From NCBI GenBank assembly GCA_965261165.1, contig OZ253445.1, forward strand, positions 1,364,001-1,428,000: a DNA stretch of 64,000 bases, read 5' to 3'. Position 1 is the first letter of the stretch; each line of letters opens with the position of its first letter. The notes beneath the pieces are model-generated. The model was not told the DNA's origin and searched no databases. It was given only the letters and a program-made list of their open reading frames with translations. Below are positions 8,686 through 17,760 of this stretch, in pieces. The stretch is from SMWN01 sp965261165. GTDB lineage: Bacteria; Pseudomonadota; Gammaproteobacteria; Eutrophobiales; Eutrophobiaceae. Made by a program: the position numbers and the translations under genes.

Positions 8686-10836
8686 ATGAATATAGTGCCA
8701 GCTGAAATCGTTCAAACCACTGCTGCTGAAGTACCATTTCAACTGGCTTCCGAGGATATTTGGGAAAAGAAATATCGCCTTGTAAAGAAGGATGGGACGC
8801 CGGTTGATAGGTCCGTGGATGACACCTATATGCGTGTCGCTAGAGCACTCGCGGATGTCGAAGAAACCGAAGAAAAAAAAGAGTCTTGGTATCATGAATT
8901 TGTCTGGGCATTACGCCGTGGTGTGATCCCTGCTGGCAGGATCATTTCCAATGCCGGCGCTACCAAATACAAGCCTTCAACATCAACAATTAACTGTACT
9001 GTTTCAGGCGTCATTGAAGACTCTATGGACGATATTTTGAAAAAGAATCATGAAGCTGGTTTAACATTAAAAGCTGGTTGCGGAATTGGTTATGAGTTTT
9101 CAACACTGCGTCCTAAAGGTGGCTATGTCTCTGGTGCCGGCGCTTATACTTCTGGCCCACTTTCCTTCATGGATATCTTTGACAAGATGTGTTTCACCGT
9201 TTCCTCAGCAGGAGGACGTCGCGGTGCACAGATGGCAACCTTTGATGTTGGTCATCCGGATGTCATGGAATTTATTCGTGCCAAACGTGAAGATGGTCGT
9301 TTGCGCCAATTTAATCTTTCCCTGTTGATTACCGACGAGTTCATGGCCGCAGTCAAAAATGACGGTGACTGGAAACTCGCTTTTCCAGTTAGTGGGAAAG
9401 AAAGTAAAACAATCGATCTGAAAGATCCTGAGCAGGTTATCTGGCGTGAATGGCCAAGCCATTACAGAGACTATATTGTTAACGACGAAGGTCTGGTGGC
9501 CTGTAAGGTTTATAAGACTATCCGTGCGCAACGTCTATGGGATGTCATCATGTCATCTACCTATGACTATGCTGAACCGGGCTTTATCCTCATTGATAAA
9601 GTCAATGAAATGAATAACAACTGGTTTTGCGAAGATATTCGCACAACCAACCCCTGTGGAGAACAACCACTGCCACCCTATGGTTCCTGTTTACTCGGTT
9701 CGGTTAACCTTACACGCTTCGTGATTGAGCCATTTACTGATCGTGCTCGTTTCGATTGGGATGAATTTCACAAGGCGGTCAAGGTCTTTACCCGCATGCT
9801 GGATAACGTCGTTGAAGTTAATGGGCTGCCTCTGGAGGGTCAGCGTGATGAAATTTTGCGTAAGCGTCGTCATGGCATGGGCTTCCTTGGTCTGGGTTCA
9901 ACCATCACTATGTTAAAGATGAAATATGGCAGCGAAGAGTCTGTTGATTTCGCTGAGAAGATTAGCCGTGAACTTGCTGTTGCGGGTTGGCAAGAAGCCC
10001 TGGAACTGGCTAAAGAAAAAGGCGCCGCACCGATTATGGATGAGGAATTTACCGTCACTGGTGAAATGTTACGCATCCGCCCGGCAATGAAAGATGATGG
10101 ATTCAGGATTGGCGACAAGGTTAAAGGCAAAGTTCTACATGCAAAATACAGTAAATACATGCGGCTTATCGCTGAGGTGGCACCAGATCTGGTCAAGGAA
10201 ATAGAGGAAGTAGGCGCTCGATTCACGCATCATAATTCCATTGCGCCGACAGGCACAATCTCTCTGTCGTTGGCGAATAATGCCAGTAATGGTATCGAGC
10301 CAAGCTTCGCACATCACTATTCACGAAATATAATTTGTGAAGGTAAAAAGACTAAGGAAAAAGTCGATGTTTACTCTTTTGAGTTGTTGGCCTATCGTGA
10401 ATTGATTAATCCAGATGCCATGCCATTTTCAGAAGATGAAGAAAATGCTCTGCCAGATTATTTTATTGCAGCAGATGATGTCACGCCGATTCAGCATGTG
10501 GATATTCAGGCAGCCTCACAGAAATGGGTCGATTCCTCTATTTCAAAAACAGCCAACGTACCGGCTGATTTTGCCTTCGATGAATTCAAGGATATTTATG
10601 AATATGCTTATGATAAAGGTTTAAAAGGTTGTACGACTTTCAGATTTAATCCAGAAGCATTTCAGGGCGTGTTGGTGAAAGAAGATGACCTGGAAAATAC
10701 GATATATAAATTTAAACTTGAGAACGGTGAAACAGTAGAAATAAAAGGTAATGAAGAAGTAGATTACGATGGTGAAATACATACCGCAGCAAATCTCTTC
10801 GATGCACTCAAGGAGGGCTACTACGGCAAGCTCTGA
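8686..10836 (+). CDS. nrdJ: Class II (B12-dependent) ribonucleotide reductase, large part NrdJa
   Basis: Adenosylcobalamin-dependent ribonucleotide reductase catalytic chain, 716 residues. It has the N-terminal IPAGRIISNAG motif, substrate-site cysteine in STINCTVSG, finger-loop cysteine motif NPCGEQPLPPYGSC, RHGMGFLGLG, the phosphate-binding region APTGTISL, and the end segment KGCTTFRFNP. The ATG at 8686 is chosen over an upstream in-frame TTG at 8536 because GAGGAAG precedes it by nine bases and the upstream stretch holds the NrdR boxes. As in Pseudomonas aeruginosa NrdJa/NrdJb, the usual C-terminal cysteine tail is on a separate downstream gene, 32 bp away. The enzyme works with or without oxygen. 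Confidence 0.95.
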   Translation: MNIVPAEIVQTTAAEVPFQLASEDIWEKKYRLVKKDGTPVDRSVDDTYMRVARALADVEETEEKKESWYHEFVWALRRGVIPAGRIISNAGATKYKPSTSTINCTVSGVIEDSMDDILKKNHEAGLTLKAGCGIGYEFSTLRPKGGYVSGAGAYTSGPLSFMDIFDKMCFTVSSAGGRRGAQMATFDVGHPDVMEFIRAKREDGRLRQFNLSLLITDEFMAAVKNDGDWKLAFPVSGKESKTIDLKDPEQVIWREWPSHYRDYIVNDEGLVACKVYKTIRAQRLWDVIMSSTYDYAEPGFILIDKVNEMNNNWFCEDIRTTNPCGEQPLPPYGSCLLGSVNLTRFVIEPFTDRARFDWDEFHKAVKVFTRMLDNVVEVNGLPLEGQRDEILRKRRHGMGFLGLGSTITMLKMKYGSEESVDFAEKISRELAVAGWQEALELAKEKGAAPIMDEEFTVTGEMLRIRPAMKDDGFRIGDKVKGKVLHAKYSKYMRLIAEVAPDLVKEIEEVGARFTHHNSIAPTGTISLSLANNASNGIEPSFAHHYSRNIICEGKKTKEKVDVYSFELLAYRELINPDAMPFSEDEENALPDYFIAADDVTPIQHVDIQAASQKWVDSSISKTANVPADFAFDEFKDIYEYAYDKGLKGCTTFRFNPEAFQGVLVKEDDLENTIYKFKLENGETVEIKGNEEVDYDGEIHTAANLFDALKEGYYGKL

Positions 10837-10868
10837 TTGGGGGAATGCCAGCGGGGGAGAATATAGTA

Positions 10869-11564
10869 ATGGTTACAAAAATTACAAAAGATATTGTTGG
10901 TTTTGAAGTTACTAAAAAAAGCACTGAAGAAGAAAAGCTAGAAGCAGCAAAAAAAGAAGCGTTAGATAATGTTGTGCAAATGCATGAGAATGTTGAACGT
11001 CCGGAAATGCTCTTGGGTTCGACTTATAAAATCAGCACGCCGTTATCTGATCATGCCTTATATGTGACAGTGAATGATATTATTCTTAATCTGGATACGG
11101 AGCATGAACTACGCCGCCCATTTGAGATGTTCATCAACTCAAAGAACATGGATCACTTCCAATGGATCGTTGCCCTGACAAGAATTATTTCAGCCGTGTT
11201 CAGAAAAGGTGGCGATATAAATTTTCTCGTTGAAGAATTACGCTCGGTGTTTGACCCTAGCGGTGGCTATTTCAAAAAAGGCGGCAAATTTATGCCTTCA
11301 TTGGTAGCCGAGATTGGTGATGTACTGGAAAGCCATTTACGTATGATTGGCATGATGACAGATAGCGGTCTGGACGAGCATCGGAAAAAGCTGATTGATG
11401 AAAAACGTGCAGAATACGAAAGCACCTTGAAAAATGCAGAAGCGAGTTCCTCAAGAGATTTTCCTGATGGCGCAAATCTATGTATGAAATGTAGCACCAA
11501 GGCTACGATTTTGATGGATGGGTGCATGACTTGTCTCAACTGCGGTGAGTCTAAATGCAGCTAA
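10869..11564 (+). CDS. nrdJb: Ribonucleotide reductase small partner NrdJb (C-terminal cysteine tail)
   Basis: A 231-residue protein that completes the split class II reductase. The body corresponds to the C-terminal domain of NrdJ, and the end carries a cysteine-rich motif (CMKCSTKATILMDGCMTC, then CGESKC), which provides redox cysteines and a probable zinc site. The ATG at 10869 is preferred because GGGGGAGA lies eight bases upstream and the start MVTKITKDIVGFEV matches the family; an in-frame ATG at 10845 would add eight residues. It shares the NrdR-controlled promoter with nrdJa. No terminator hairpin was seen before the IS relic 68 bp downstream. Confidence 0.9.
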   Translation: MVTKITKDIVGFEVTKKSTEEEKLEAAKKEALDNVVQMHENVERPEMLLGSTYKISTPLSDHALYVTVNDIILNLDTEHELRRPFEMFINSKNMDHFQWIVALTRIISAVFRKGGDINFLVEELRSVFDPSGGYFKKGGKFMPSLVAEIGDVLESHLRMIGMMTDSGLDEHRKKLIDEKRAEYESTLKNAEASSSRDFPDGANLCMKCSTKATILMDGCMTCLNCGESKCS

Positions 11565-11632
11565 GGAAGAAATTCCACAGTTCTAAAGGACGTAAATGAA
11601 AATTCAAAAGTTGCCTGATGCTTCCTATGAGG

Positions 11633-12895
11633 GGACTTGTCGGTTAATAGCCCGAAAGCATGAGATAATAGCCGAAATTCAAAACGGGTCTTATTGATGC
11701 GCAAACGCCAACAAAACACGCTGTTTATAGCACTAGACTGTCTGGTGGTAGCAAACCATCCCTAGCCTAAGCTTGAGGCCTTATTGTCATTCGATGAGCT
11801 GGCCAAACCTTAGGTTAAGCTCTATTCGGTTAAAGGTCATAAAGAAAAGGGGTTGCCTTTGGCTTACGCGCCCTGGTGTTACAATTCATGGAAGATAGTA
11901 GTGATCGTGAAATGGAACGTTTTTTGCGAATGGATTTTTTTGCAAGAGAACACTTCTGGAACATGCTGTTACCCATTGGGCTTAGGAGAGAAGACCCCAG
12001 ATCACAGTAATCTTGGTGATTGTCGAAAACGTGATGATCTTCGAGAACGCTTGGACACAGAAAACTGAATGACGGTTCTTAACCGTGTTGGTGAAGAACT
12101 GAAGTCTATGGGTTTAATGCGCCAAGTGTTGACCTTTGTTGCTGCCAGTCACTTAGGTGAGTCAGCTAAGCACTTGGGACGATAGAGATCGTGCCATTCA
12201 GGCCGGTTTAGAGAAGTTTAATCATAAGACCGCTGAAACAATAACGGTTGCTCAGCAGGCACGCTTTGGTGGTAAGGGCGGTAACAAGTTTTGCTAGGGC
12301 GATAAAGAACACATATTGATTGCTAGGCGAAGTGGTTTAATCAATAAGATTGCGGCTACATCGGCGGAAGTTACCGATGCTGAAGGGCTTGCCCACGTTG
12401 CCCCACAGGAGGTGCTTTTTTTGGTGATAAGGGTACTGTGTGAACCTGGGCAAAACCACACTCAAGCGCCAAGGCTGTCATGATGCAACGATCAAGCCAG
12501 CCAATATGCAAGGCAAAGAGACTAAATAAAGAGCGTTGGCTTGCAGCCATGCGTTCACCTTATGAACGTGTCTTTGCTCACCGTAACCGGCGGGTTGGTT
12601 ATCGTGGTTTGCAGAAGGTGCAATCTCAGGTAGGCATGCGCACACTGACTTTCAACCGCAAAAGAGTGATGACACTGGGTTTGAAGACATAGATAGATTG
12701 GGTTTTGAAGACATCAATTCAATACCTGCCCAGGGTAAATACTAGGGTAAATCTGCCTTAAATTTGCCTAAAGGGCAGACCTAAGGCACTAATAGCCTAA
12801 AATAGCCCATTGGGACTTAAATAAAGCGGACTATTGTCGTTTATTTGAACCAATATTTGCATCTTGACATTGTTTTTCGATTAACCGACAAGGCC
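11633..12895 (+). mobile_element. Decayed IS5-type insertion sequence, copy 1
   Basis: The element is bounded by imperfect 18-bp inverted repeats, GGACTTGTCGGTTAATAG (11633-11650) and, read on the other strand, GGCCTTGTCGGTTAATCG (12878-12895), 16 of 18 identical. Both limits agree with where identity to copy 2 (41070-42360) stops. It contains a broken transposase. No target-site duplication can be recognised. The right end lies 25 bp before the ATG of the sodium symporter gene, so the native upstream region of that gene has been replaced. Confidence 0.85.
11697..12692 (+). pseudogene. IS5-family transposase, broken (copy 1)
   Basis: The reading starts with MRKRQQNTLFIALD and meets a stop after about 23 codons; later pieces lie in different frames. 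Recognisable IS5-family fragments are LGEKTPDHSNLGDCRKRDDLRERLD, KSMGLMRQVLTF, a stretch equivalent to GLINKIAAT, GCHDATIKPANMQGKE and PYERVFAHRNRRVGYRG. The D-D-E active-site regions are split by stops and frameshifts, so no active enzyme can be made. Copy 2 carries many of the same lesions, which suggests the element was already defective before it was duplicated or that both copies decayed from a defective parent. Confidence 0.85.
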
Positions 12896-12920
12896 TTAAT
12901 TGTTACACGGAAAATTATTA

Positions 12921-14282
12921 ATGACGACAAAACGACAATCAATTCATGGTCAATGGTCTTCGCGCTGGGCGTTTATCCTGGCCGCGACGGGTTCTGCTGT
13001 CGGTTTAGGCAATATTTGGCGGTTTCCTTACATTACGGGTGAATATGGTGGTGGTGCATTTGTGTTGATGTATCTCGGCTGCGTTTTACTGGTGGGCATA
13101 CCGATTATGATATCCGAGGTGTTGCTCGGTCGAAGAGGGCGTCAAAGCCCCATCAACACCATGGAGTCACTGGCCAAGGAAGAAGGCTTGAATCCGGCAT
13201 GGCGTTATCTTGGTTGGATGGGTGTCGTTGCTGGTTTTCTCATTCTTTCTTTCTATAGTGTGGTTGCTGGGTGGACATTGGAATATATCTTTCAGTCGGG
13301 CTCAGGTAATTTTCTCACCGCGACTGATGACGAAATCGGTGAGATATTCGATAGCCTGCTAAGAGATCCCGGCCAACTATTGGCGATGCATACTTTATTT
13401 ATGGCTCTGACGGTTGTAGTTGTTGCCATGGGCATTAAGAATGGCTTGGAACGTGCGGTTAAATTTCTAATGCCCGCACTTTTTATCTTGTTATTGATCA
13501 TGGTGGGCTATGCTATGTCCACTGATGGTTTTCAGGAAGGTCTATATTATTTGTTTTATCCAGATTGGAGCAAGTTATCCGGCGAAGGCTTCTTGGTGGC
13601 ATTGGGCCAGGCATTTTTTAGTCTGAGTCTGGGGATGGGTGCGATTATGGTTTATGGATCTTATCTGCCTGATGATGCTTCGATTGGACATACGTCGGTC
13701 AATATTGCTTTGGTCGATATGCTCGTAGCCATAATGTCTGGACTCGCTATATTTCCGCTGGTTTTTGCGTACGGTTTGGATCTTAGCGAGGGTCCGGGCT
13801 TGATATTTGTGACGTTGCCGATTGCCTTTGGTCAAATGCCCTATGGGCAGATATTTGGCACGGGTTTCTTTATCTTGTTGATGTTTGCCGGATGGACTTC
13901 ATCAATTTCCTTGCTTGAACCTGCCGTCACCTGGTTAGTAGAAAATCGCGGTATTGCCAGAACCAAATCAGCAGCGATCACGGGATTGATTGCATGGACT
14001 TTGGGTATCGGTTCTGCCCTATCCTTTAATCTTTGGCAAGACTACAAAATATTCGACAAAACCTATTTTCATATCATGGACTATGTAACCTCGAATATAT
14101 TGTTGCCTCTCGGAGGGTTACTCATCGCTGTCTTTGCCGCATGGTTAATGTCGAAAAAATCCCTAGCATCAGAACTTGGTTTGGGAGGAGGGTTTTTATT
14201 TCATGCCTGGTTATTTGTCCTTCGTTTTGTCACACCTATCGGTGTAGTTGCTATATTTCTACATGCGATTGGTATTATTTAA
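12921..14282 (+). CDS. Sodium-dependent neurotransmitter-symporter (NSS/SNF) family transporter
   Basis: A 453-residue inner-membrane symporter with about eleven or twelve hydrophobic segments. The family signature is clear near the N-terminus: SRWAFILAATGSAVGLGNIWRF, with the unwound TM1 region GSAVGLGN that binds sodium and substrate. Bacterial members take up amino acids; the substrate cannot be read from sequence. The ATG at 12921 is chosen because MTTKRQSIHGQW precedes the family core directly; a weak GGAA is the only SD candidate. The IS5-type relic ends 25 bp upstream, so expression probably depends on IS sequence. The stop is followed three bases later by ratA. Confidence 0.9.
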   Translation: MTTKRQSIHGQWSSRWAFILAATGSAVGLGNIWRFPYITGEYGGGAFVLMYLGCVLLVGIPIMISEVLLGRRGRQSPINTMESLAKEEGLNPAWRYLGWMGVVAGFLILSFYSVVAGWTLEYIFQSGSGNFLTATDDEIGEIFDSLLRDPGQLLAMHTLFMALTVVVVAMGIKNGLERAVKFLMPALFILLLIMVGYAMSTDGFQEGLYYLFYPDWSKLSGEGFLVALGQAFFSLSLGMGAIMVYGSYLPDDASIGHTSVNIALVDMLVAIMSGLAIFPLVFAYGLDLSEGPGLIFVTLPIAFGQMPYGQIFGTGFFILLMFAGWTSSISLLEPAVTWLVENRGIARTKSAAITGLIAWTLGIGSALSFNLWQDYKIFDKTYFHIMDYVTSNILLPLGGLLIAVFAAWLMSKKSLASELGLGGGFLFHAWLFVLRFVTPIGVVAIFLHAIGII

Positions 14283-14284
14283 GT

Positions 14285-14722
14285 ATGACTGAAATAAGTA
14301 AAACAACTATTGTGCCTTATACCTCGGAAGAGATGTATGTGCTGGTGAATGATATCGAATCATATCCAATCTTTTTGCCCTGGTGTACTGCTGCGAAGAT
14401 AACCTCTCAAGAAGAGGAAAGATTGACGGCATCACTTTCGCTGGCATTAGGAAAGATTAAACAATCATTCACGACAGAAAATACCATGCATAATAGTTCT
14501 CGAATTGATATGCAGTTAATCGAAGGACCATTCAAACACCTGACTGGTTATTGGCGATTTATTCAGGAAGGCGATCGATCCTGCCATATTCATTTACATA
14601 TGCATTTTGAATTCAAAAATAAAATCATCAAACATATTTTAGGCAAGGTATTTTATAAGGTGATGGATACACTGATTGATTCCTTTGCGCAAAGAGCACA
14701 ACATATCTATGGCAGTAGGTAG
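14285..14722 (+). CDS. ratA: RatA / coenzyme Q-binding START-like protein
   Basis: A 145-residue single-domain protein of the COQ10/RatA (START, polyketide-cyclase-like) family. The signature is TIVPYTSEEMYVLVNDIESYPIFLPWC. Eukaryotic homologues chaperone ubiquinone; E. coli RatA has been described as an inhibitor of 70S ribosome association, though its native role is debated. The ATG at 14285 is chosen over a much longer frame because family homology begins exactly there. It overlaps the next gene, rnfH, by 14 bases, the usual arrangement in gammaproteobacteria. smpB, its common divergent neighbour, is absent; the symporter gene lies there instead. Confidence 0.92.
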   Translation: MTEISKTTIVPYTSEEMYVLVNDIESYPIFLPWCTAAKITSQEEERLTASLSLALGKIKQSFTTENTMHNSSRIDMQLIEGPFKHLTGYWRFIQEGDRSCHIHLHMHFEFKNKIIKHILGKVFYKVMDTLIDSFAQRAQHIYGSR

Positions 14723-15026
14723 TGAACCATCGAACCTTATATCCATTGAGGTTGCTTACGCCTCAGTTGATCAAGGTTGGTTGATTTCATTCGAAGTCGA
14801 AGAAGGTACTACAGTTCAACAGGCCATCGTAAATTCTGGGATACTGGATCAATGTTCTGATATTGATCTGCAAATAAATAAAGTTGGACTCTTCAGTCGC
14901 ATTGTTGGTCTCGATGTTCTGATCAGGGCAGGTGACCGTATTGAAATATATCGACCTCTGATCTTTGATCCAAAAAAAGCCAGACGCCTGCGTGCAGAAA
15001 AAGAAAAACAGAAAAATAAGGGATAG
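14709..15026 (+). CDS. rnfH: RnfH family (UPF0125) protein
   Basis: A 105-residue ubiquitin-fold (beta-grasp) protein of the RnfH/RatB family. It shows ISIEVAYA at the start, INKVGLFSRIVGLD in the middle, and the conserved GDRIEIYRPLIFDPKKARRLRA end followed by a lysine-rich tail. The function is unknown; despite its name it is not an established Rnf subunit. The ATG at 14709 lies inside the ratA end, giving translational coupling. Confidence 0.92.
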   Translation: MAVGSEPSNLISIEVAYASVDQGWLISFEVEEGTTVQQAIVNSGILDQCSDIDLQINKVGLFSRIVGLDVLIRAGDRIEIYRPLIFDPKKARRLRAEKEKQKNKG

Positions 15027-15213
15027 TATTTTTTTCAATATCCGGATGATTGGCATCACCAATGCGTGTGATTGATTTTACTGCTGCTGGATAATTACCG
15101 TATTCGTCAACGCTGACTATTTTTTCAGCACCCCGCCGAATATATTAATTCGGTAATATAATGATCTGAAAAGATTTTTAAAAATTGGATAATGCTTAAA
15201 ATTCTTCTTCTAT

Positions 15214-15821
15214 TTATTCGAGGACTTCAAAATCGCGTTTGACTTTGTCCGCATCCCATTCATTGACTTCTTCTGCCAAGGCTTCTAATTCTTTCTGAGT
15301 TTCTTCATCTCTGGTTTCGTCGGCTTTTTTTTGAGTTCTTCATCACTGCCGAACCAATCATCAAAGAAGCCACTGAAGAAACCTTCTTTTTTTCTTGTAT
15401 CTGTAATGAGAATATTTAAAGACTCGTTAGCATCTTCTTCGGAATGTTTAGAACCATGTGTAATGTCACCTTCAAGATGCGTTAGTTTATCGTTTTTAAA
15501 AAATAAAGCGACGTGACGTTGAGCACGCTCACCATCACCTGGCTCGTTACTGTAGATATAATCCCAACGATTACTATGAAAAGAATCAGCCAGTAATGGT
15601 GTGCCCATAATAAATTTAACTTTTGCTCTGGTCATTCCAGGTTCGAGTTTATTTATCATCGACTGTTCAATGACATTGCCCTGCTGGACATCAATACGGT
15701 AAACAAATGGTATTTTGAGACTGCCGTCAGGGCGCCGATCACAACCAGTAATATGACTGGAAATAAAGACAAAAAGAACAATAAGTAATATGATTTTATT
15801 CAACAAAAATTCCTGATTCAA
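15214..15821 (-). CDS. bamE: Outer membrane assembly lipoprotein BamE, with a candidate -1 frameshift tail
   Basis: BamE (SmpA/OmlA) is an outer-membrane lipoprotein of the Bam complex that inserts beta-barrel proteins. The signal peptide ends in a lipobox ITGC (Cys27), followed by the family core IDVQQGNVIEQSMINKLEPGMTRAKVKFIMGTPLL and WDYIYS. The zero frame stops at 15285, giving 178 residues. Just before that stop the coding strand reads CTC AAA AAA AAG, which contains the slippery heptamer A_AAA_AAG. A -1 slip gives a further acidic tail beginning ADETRDEETQKELEA and ending KRDFEVLE, with a stop at 15214-15216 (about 202 residues in all). The tail looks like real coding sequence. Either the site is a programmed frameshift, a one-base deletion, or a sequencing error in an eight-A run. 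The core product is not in doubt. Confidence 0.8.
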
Positions 15822-15914
15822 AAACCTGTGATGTCTAAAGCGGGTAGATTGTATCGTAATGTAAAGGACACGTCATACCCCAAAACTACTCTTTCAAGTT
15901 AGCAACACACAAAC

Positions 15915-17192
15915 TGTCCAGTTTTCATAGTATCCCGAGGAGGGGTGCTTATGAGACGGACAGAATGGTTACAGGAGACTCGATTGATGAGATTCGAGGA
16001 AGCTTATAGAGGCTGGACGGAGAGCCATCTAACCCAAGAGGCGGCGGCGTTATTGCTGGGTGTTTGTGCCCGGACATTTCGTCGCTACATAGATCAATAT
16101 AAAGACGAGGCCTGGAGAGGGTCTCATCGACAAACGCTTATCGCAGGTAACGCCCTGGTCGACGAGGTCATGCGCATGGTGGACTGCTATCGCAGCCGAC
16201 ACGAGGGCTGGAATGTAAAGCACCACTACCACGCTTGGTACAAACGAGACGGCAGTCAGCACAGCTACTCGTGGGTAAAACAGTCACTGCAAGCGGCTGG
16301 TGCCGTAAACAGCGTGATCGGTCACCCTGGTGATCGGTCACCCTGGCCGGGATGATGTTGCATCAGGACGGCAGTCAAGCATTTATGGGTACCGGACAGT
16401 ACTGGGATCTGATTGTCACTATGGATGATGCACCAATGAACCCTGCTCAATGTTCTTCTGCGATGAGGTAAGGAACGCAGAGCAGTTTTCAGGGTGTTGG
16501 TGACGTCATCGAAGGTCAGGGGGGCTGTTTTGCTCTTTGTAGACAGACCGAGGCAGCCATTACTGGACTACGGGAGGCGGATGGGAAAGCAGACTAGGCG
16601 AACCTGACCCAGTTTGGGCGGGCTATGGGCCAATTAGGCATTGAGATGATCCTGGTCTATTCGCCAGAGGCTAGAGGCGGTTCCGAGCGTGTATTCAGCA
16701 CGCACTAGGATCGCCTGGGCAAAGAATTGGCTCTGGGAATTGGCTCTGGTGGGCATCACGGATATAGAAGAAGCCAATACCCATCTGGCAGAGACCTACC
16801 TACCAGCTTACAACGTGGAGTTTACACAGCCGCCGCCAGAAGATGGCTCAGCCTTTGTGGCGTGCCGGGATTTATCGGTGCTGGATGACATCCTGGGCGA
16901 GCGTTTCGAGCGGACGGTGAGAAAGGACAACTATGTGCACTTTGAAGGACGGGTATTGCAGATCCCAGCAGATCGTCACCGCTGCCATTATGTGAAGGCG
17001 AAGATCCGGGTTCTGCGTTTATAGCGATGGTAGCTTATCCATTCACCACAGCCCCGGGAGCTGGCAAGGTATGACGCCCTAAGGTCATGAGCTCTCAGAT
17101 AAACTACTGGTTGCAGTATTAATGTCTGCGGCTCAGCCGGTAGTTGCGAGGCACCTCTGGGAGCCTTCTAGCAATCAAACCAAAAGCGGACA
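15915..17192 (+). mobile_element. Decayed ISNCY/IS1202-like insertion sequence
   Basis: A 1278-bp relic between bamE and fur. The left end TGTCCAGTTTT (15915) and the right end, read on the other strand, TGTCCGCTTTT (ending 17192) form short inverted repeats. The interior encodes a broken ISNCY-family transposase. Directly after the right end a 16-bp unit is repeated once with one mismatch (17191-17206 and 17207-17222). No target duplication was identified. G+C is visibly higher inside the element than in its neighbours, consistent with transfer from another genome. Confidence 0.8.
15951..17024 (+). pseudogene. ISNCY-family transposase, broken
   Basis: The N-terminal part (15951-16355) reads RRTEWLQETRLMRFEEAY, then a helix-turn-helix (LTQEAAALLLGVCARTFRRYI), typical of ISNCY/IS1202-type transposases. 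A 16-bp tandem duplication at 16314-16329/16330-16345 shifts the frame. The core pieces MMLHQDGS and WDLIVTMDDA, with two expected catalytic aspartates, lie in another frame, and a later in-frame segment (16689-17024) carries EANTHLAETYLPAYNVEF and LQIPADRHRCHYVKAKIRV. At least three frames are needed to follow it, so it is inactive. Confidence 0.8.
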
Positions 17193-17342
17193 ATCGTGGA
17201 TAATCCCAATCGTGGATAATCTATGTGTTACAGAACTGGATATTTCTATTTGTTGCTAACACGTAGGCGCATAGATCATGACATCGGCATGTGATTTCAG
17301 TATAATTGGCCGACGATTTTGCTCATCCTAAGGAGCCATTAA

Positions 17343-17753
17343 TTGGAAACACAAGATTTAAAAGATGCCGGACTCAAGGCAACCCTGCCAAGATTACGCA
17401 TTCTTCAGATCATGGAAGAATCCTATCAAAAACATCTAAGTGCGGAAGACGTTTACAAGGCCTTGCTGGAACTCCATGAAGATGTGGGGCTGGCTACTGT
17501 TTATCGTGTATTGACCCAGTTTGAAGCGGCAGGGCTGGTGATTCGTCATCATTTTGATTCCGGTCATTCAGTATTTGAAATTAATAGTGGTGGGCATCAT
17601 GATCATATGATCTGCCTGAAAACAGGCAAAGTGATTGAATTCAAGAATGATGAAATTGAACGGATACAAAAAGAAATTGCTGAACAGCATGGATATAAGC
17701 TGGAAGAGCATAGCCTAGTGTTGTATGTGACACCGAAGGATGAGGATAGCTAA
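17343..17753 (+). CDS. fur: Ferric uptake regulator Fur
   Basis: Iron-responsive repressor, 136 residues. It has a winged-helix DNA-binding domain (about residues 1-80, with GLATVYRVLTQFEAAGLV), the metal-site histidine cluster GGHHDHMIC, and the dimerisation part VIEFKNDEIERIQKEIAEQHG. Only one cysteine of the E. coli CxxC pair is present (CLKTGKV), as in Pseudomonas Fur. The start codon is TTG; AAGGAGCC lies eight bases upstream, a strong SD that decides this start. The conserved divergent neighbour bamE is now separated from fur by the ISNCY relic, so the fur promoter has to lie in the 150 bp after the relic. It converges with recN, 7 bp apart. Confidence 0.95.
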   Translation: METQDLKDAGLKATLPRLRILQIMEESYQKHLSAEDVYKALLELHEDVGLATVYRVLTQFEAAGLVIRHHFDSGHSVFEINSGGHHDHMICLKTGKVIEFKNDEIERIQKEIAEQHGYKLEEHSLVLYVTPKDEDS

Positions 17754-17760
17754 GGAATTT

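Noticed and set aside
15898..17260. GTTAGCAACA and its complement flanking the ISNCY relic
   Set aside because: Ten-base inverted pair at unequal distances from the IS ends; possibly chance and not consistent with a target duplication.
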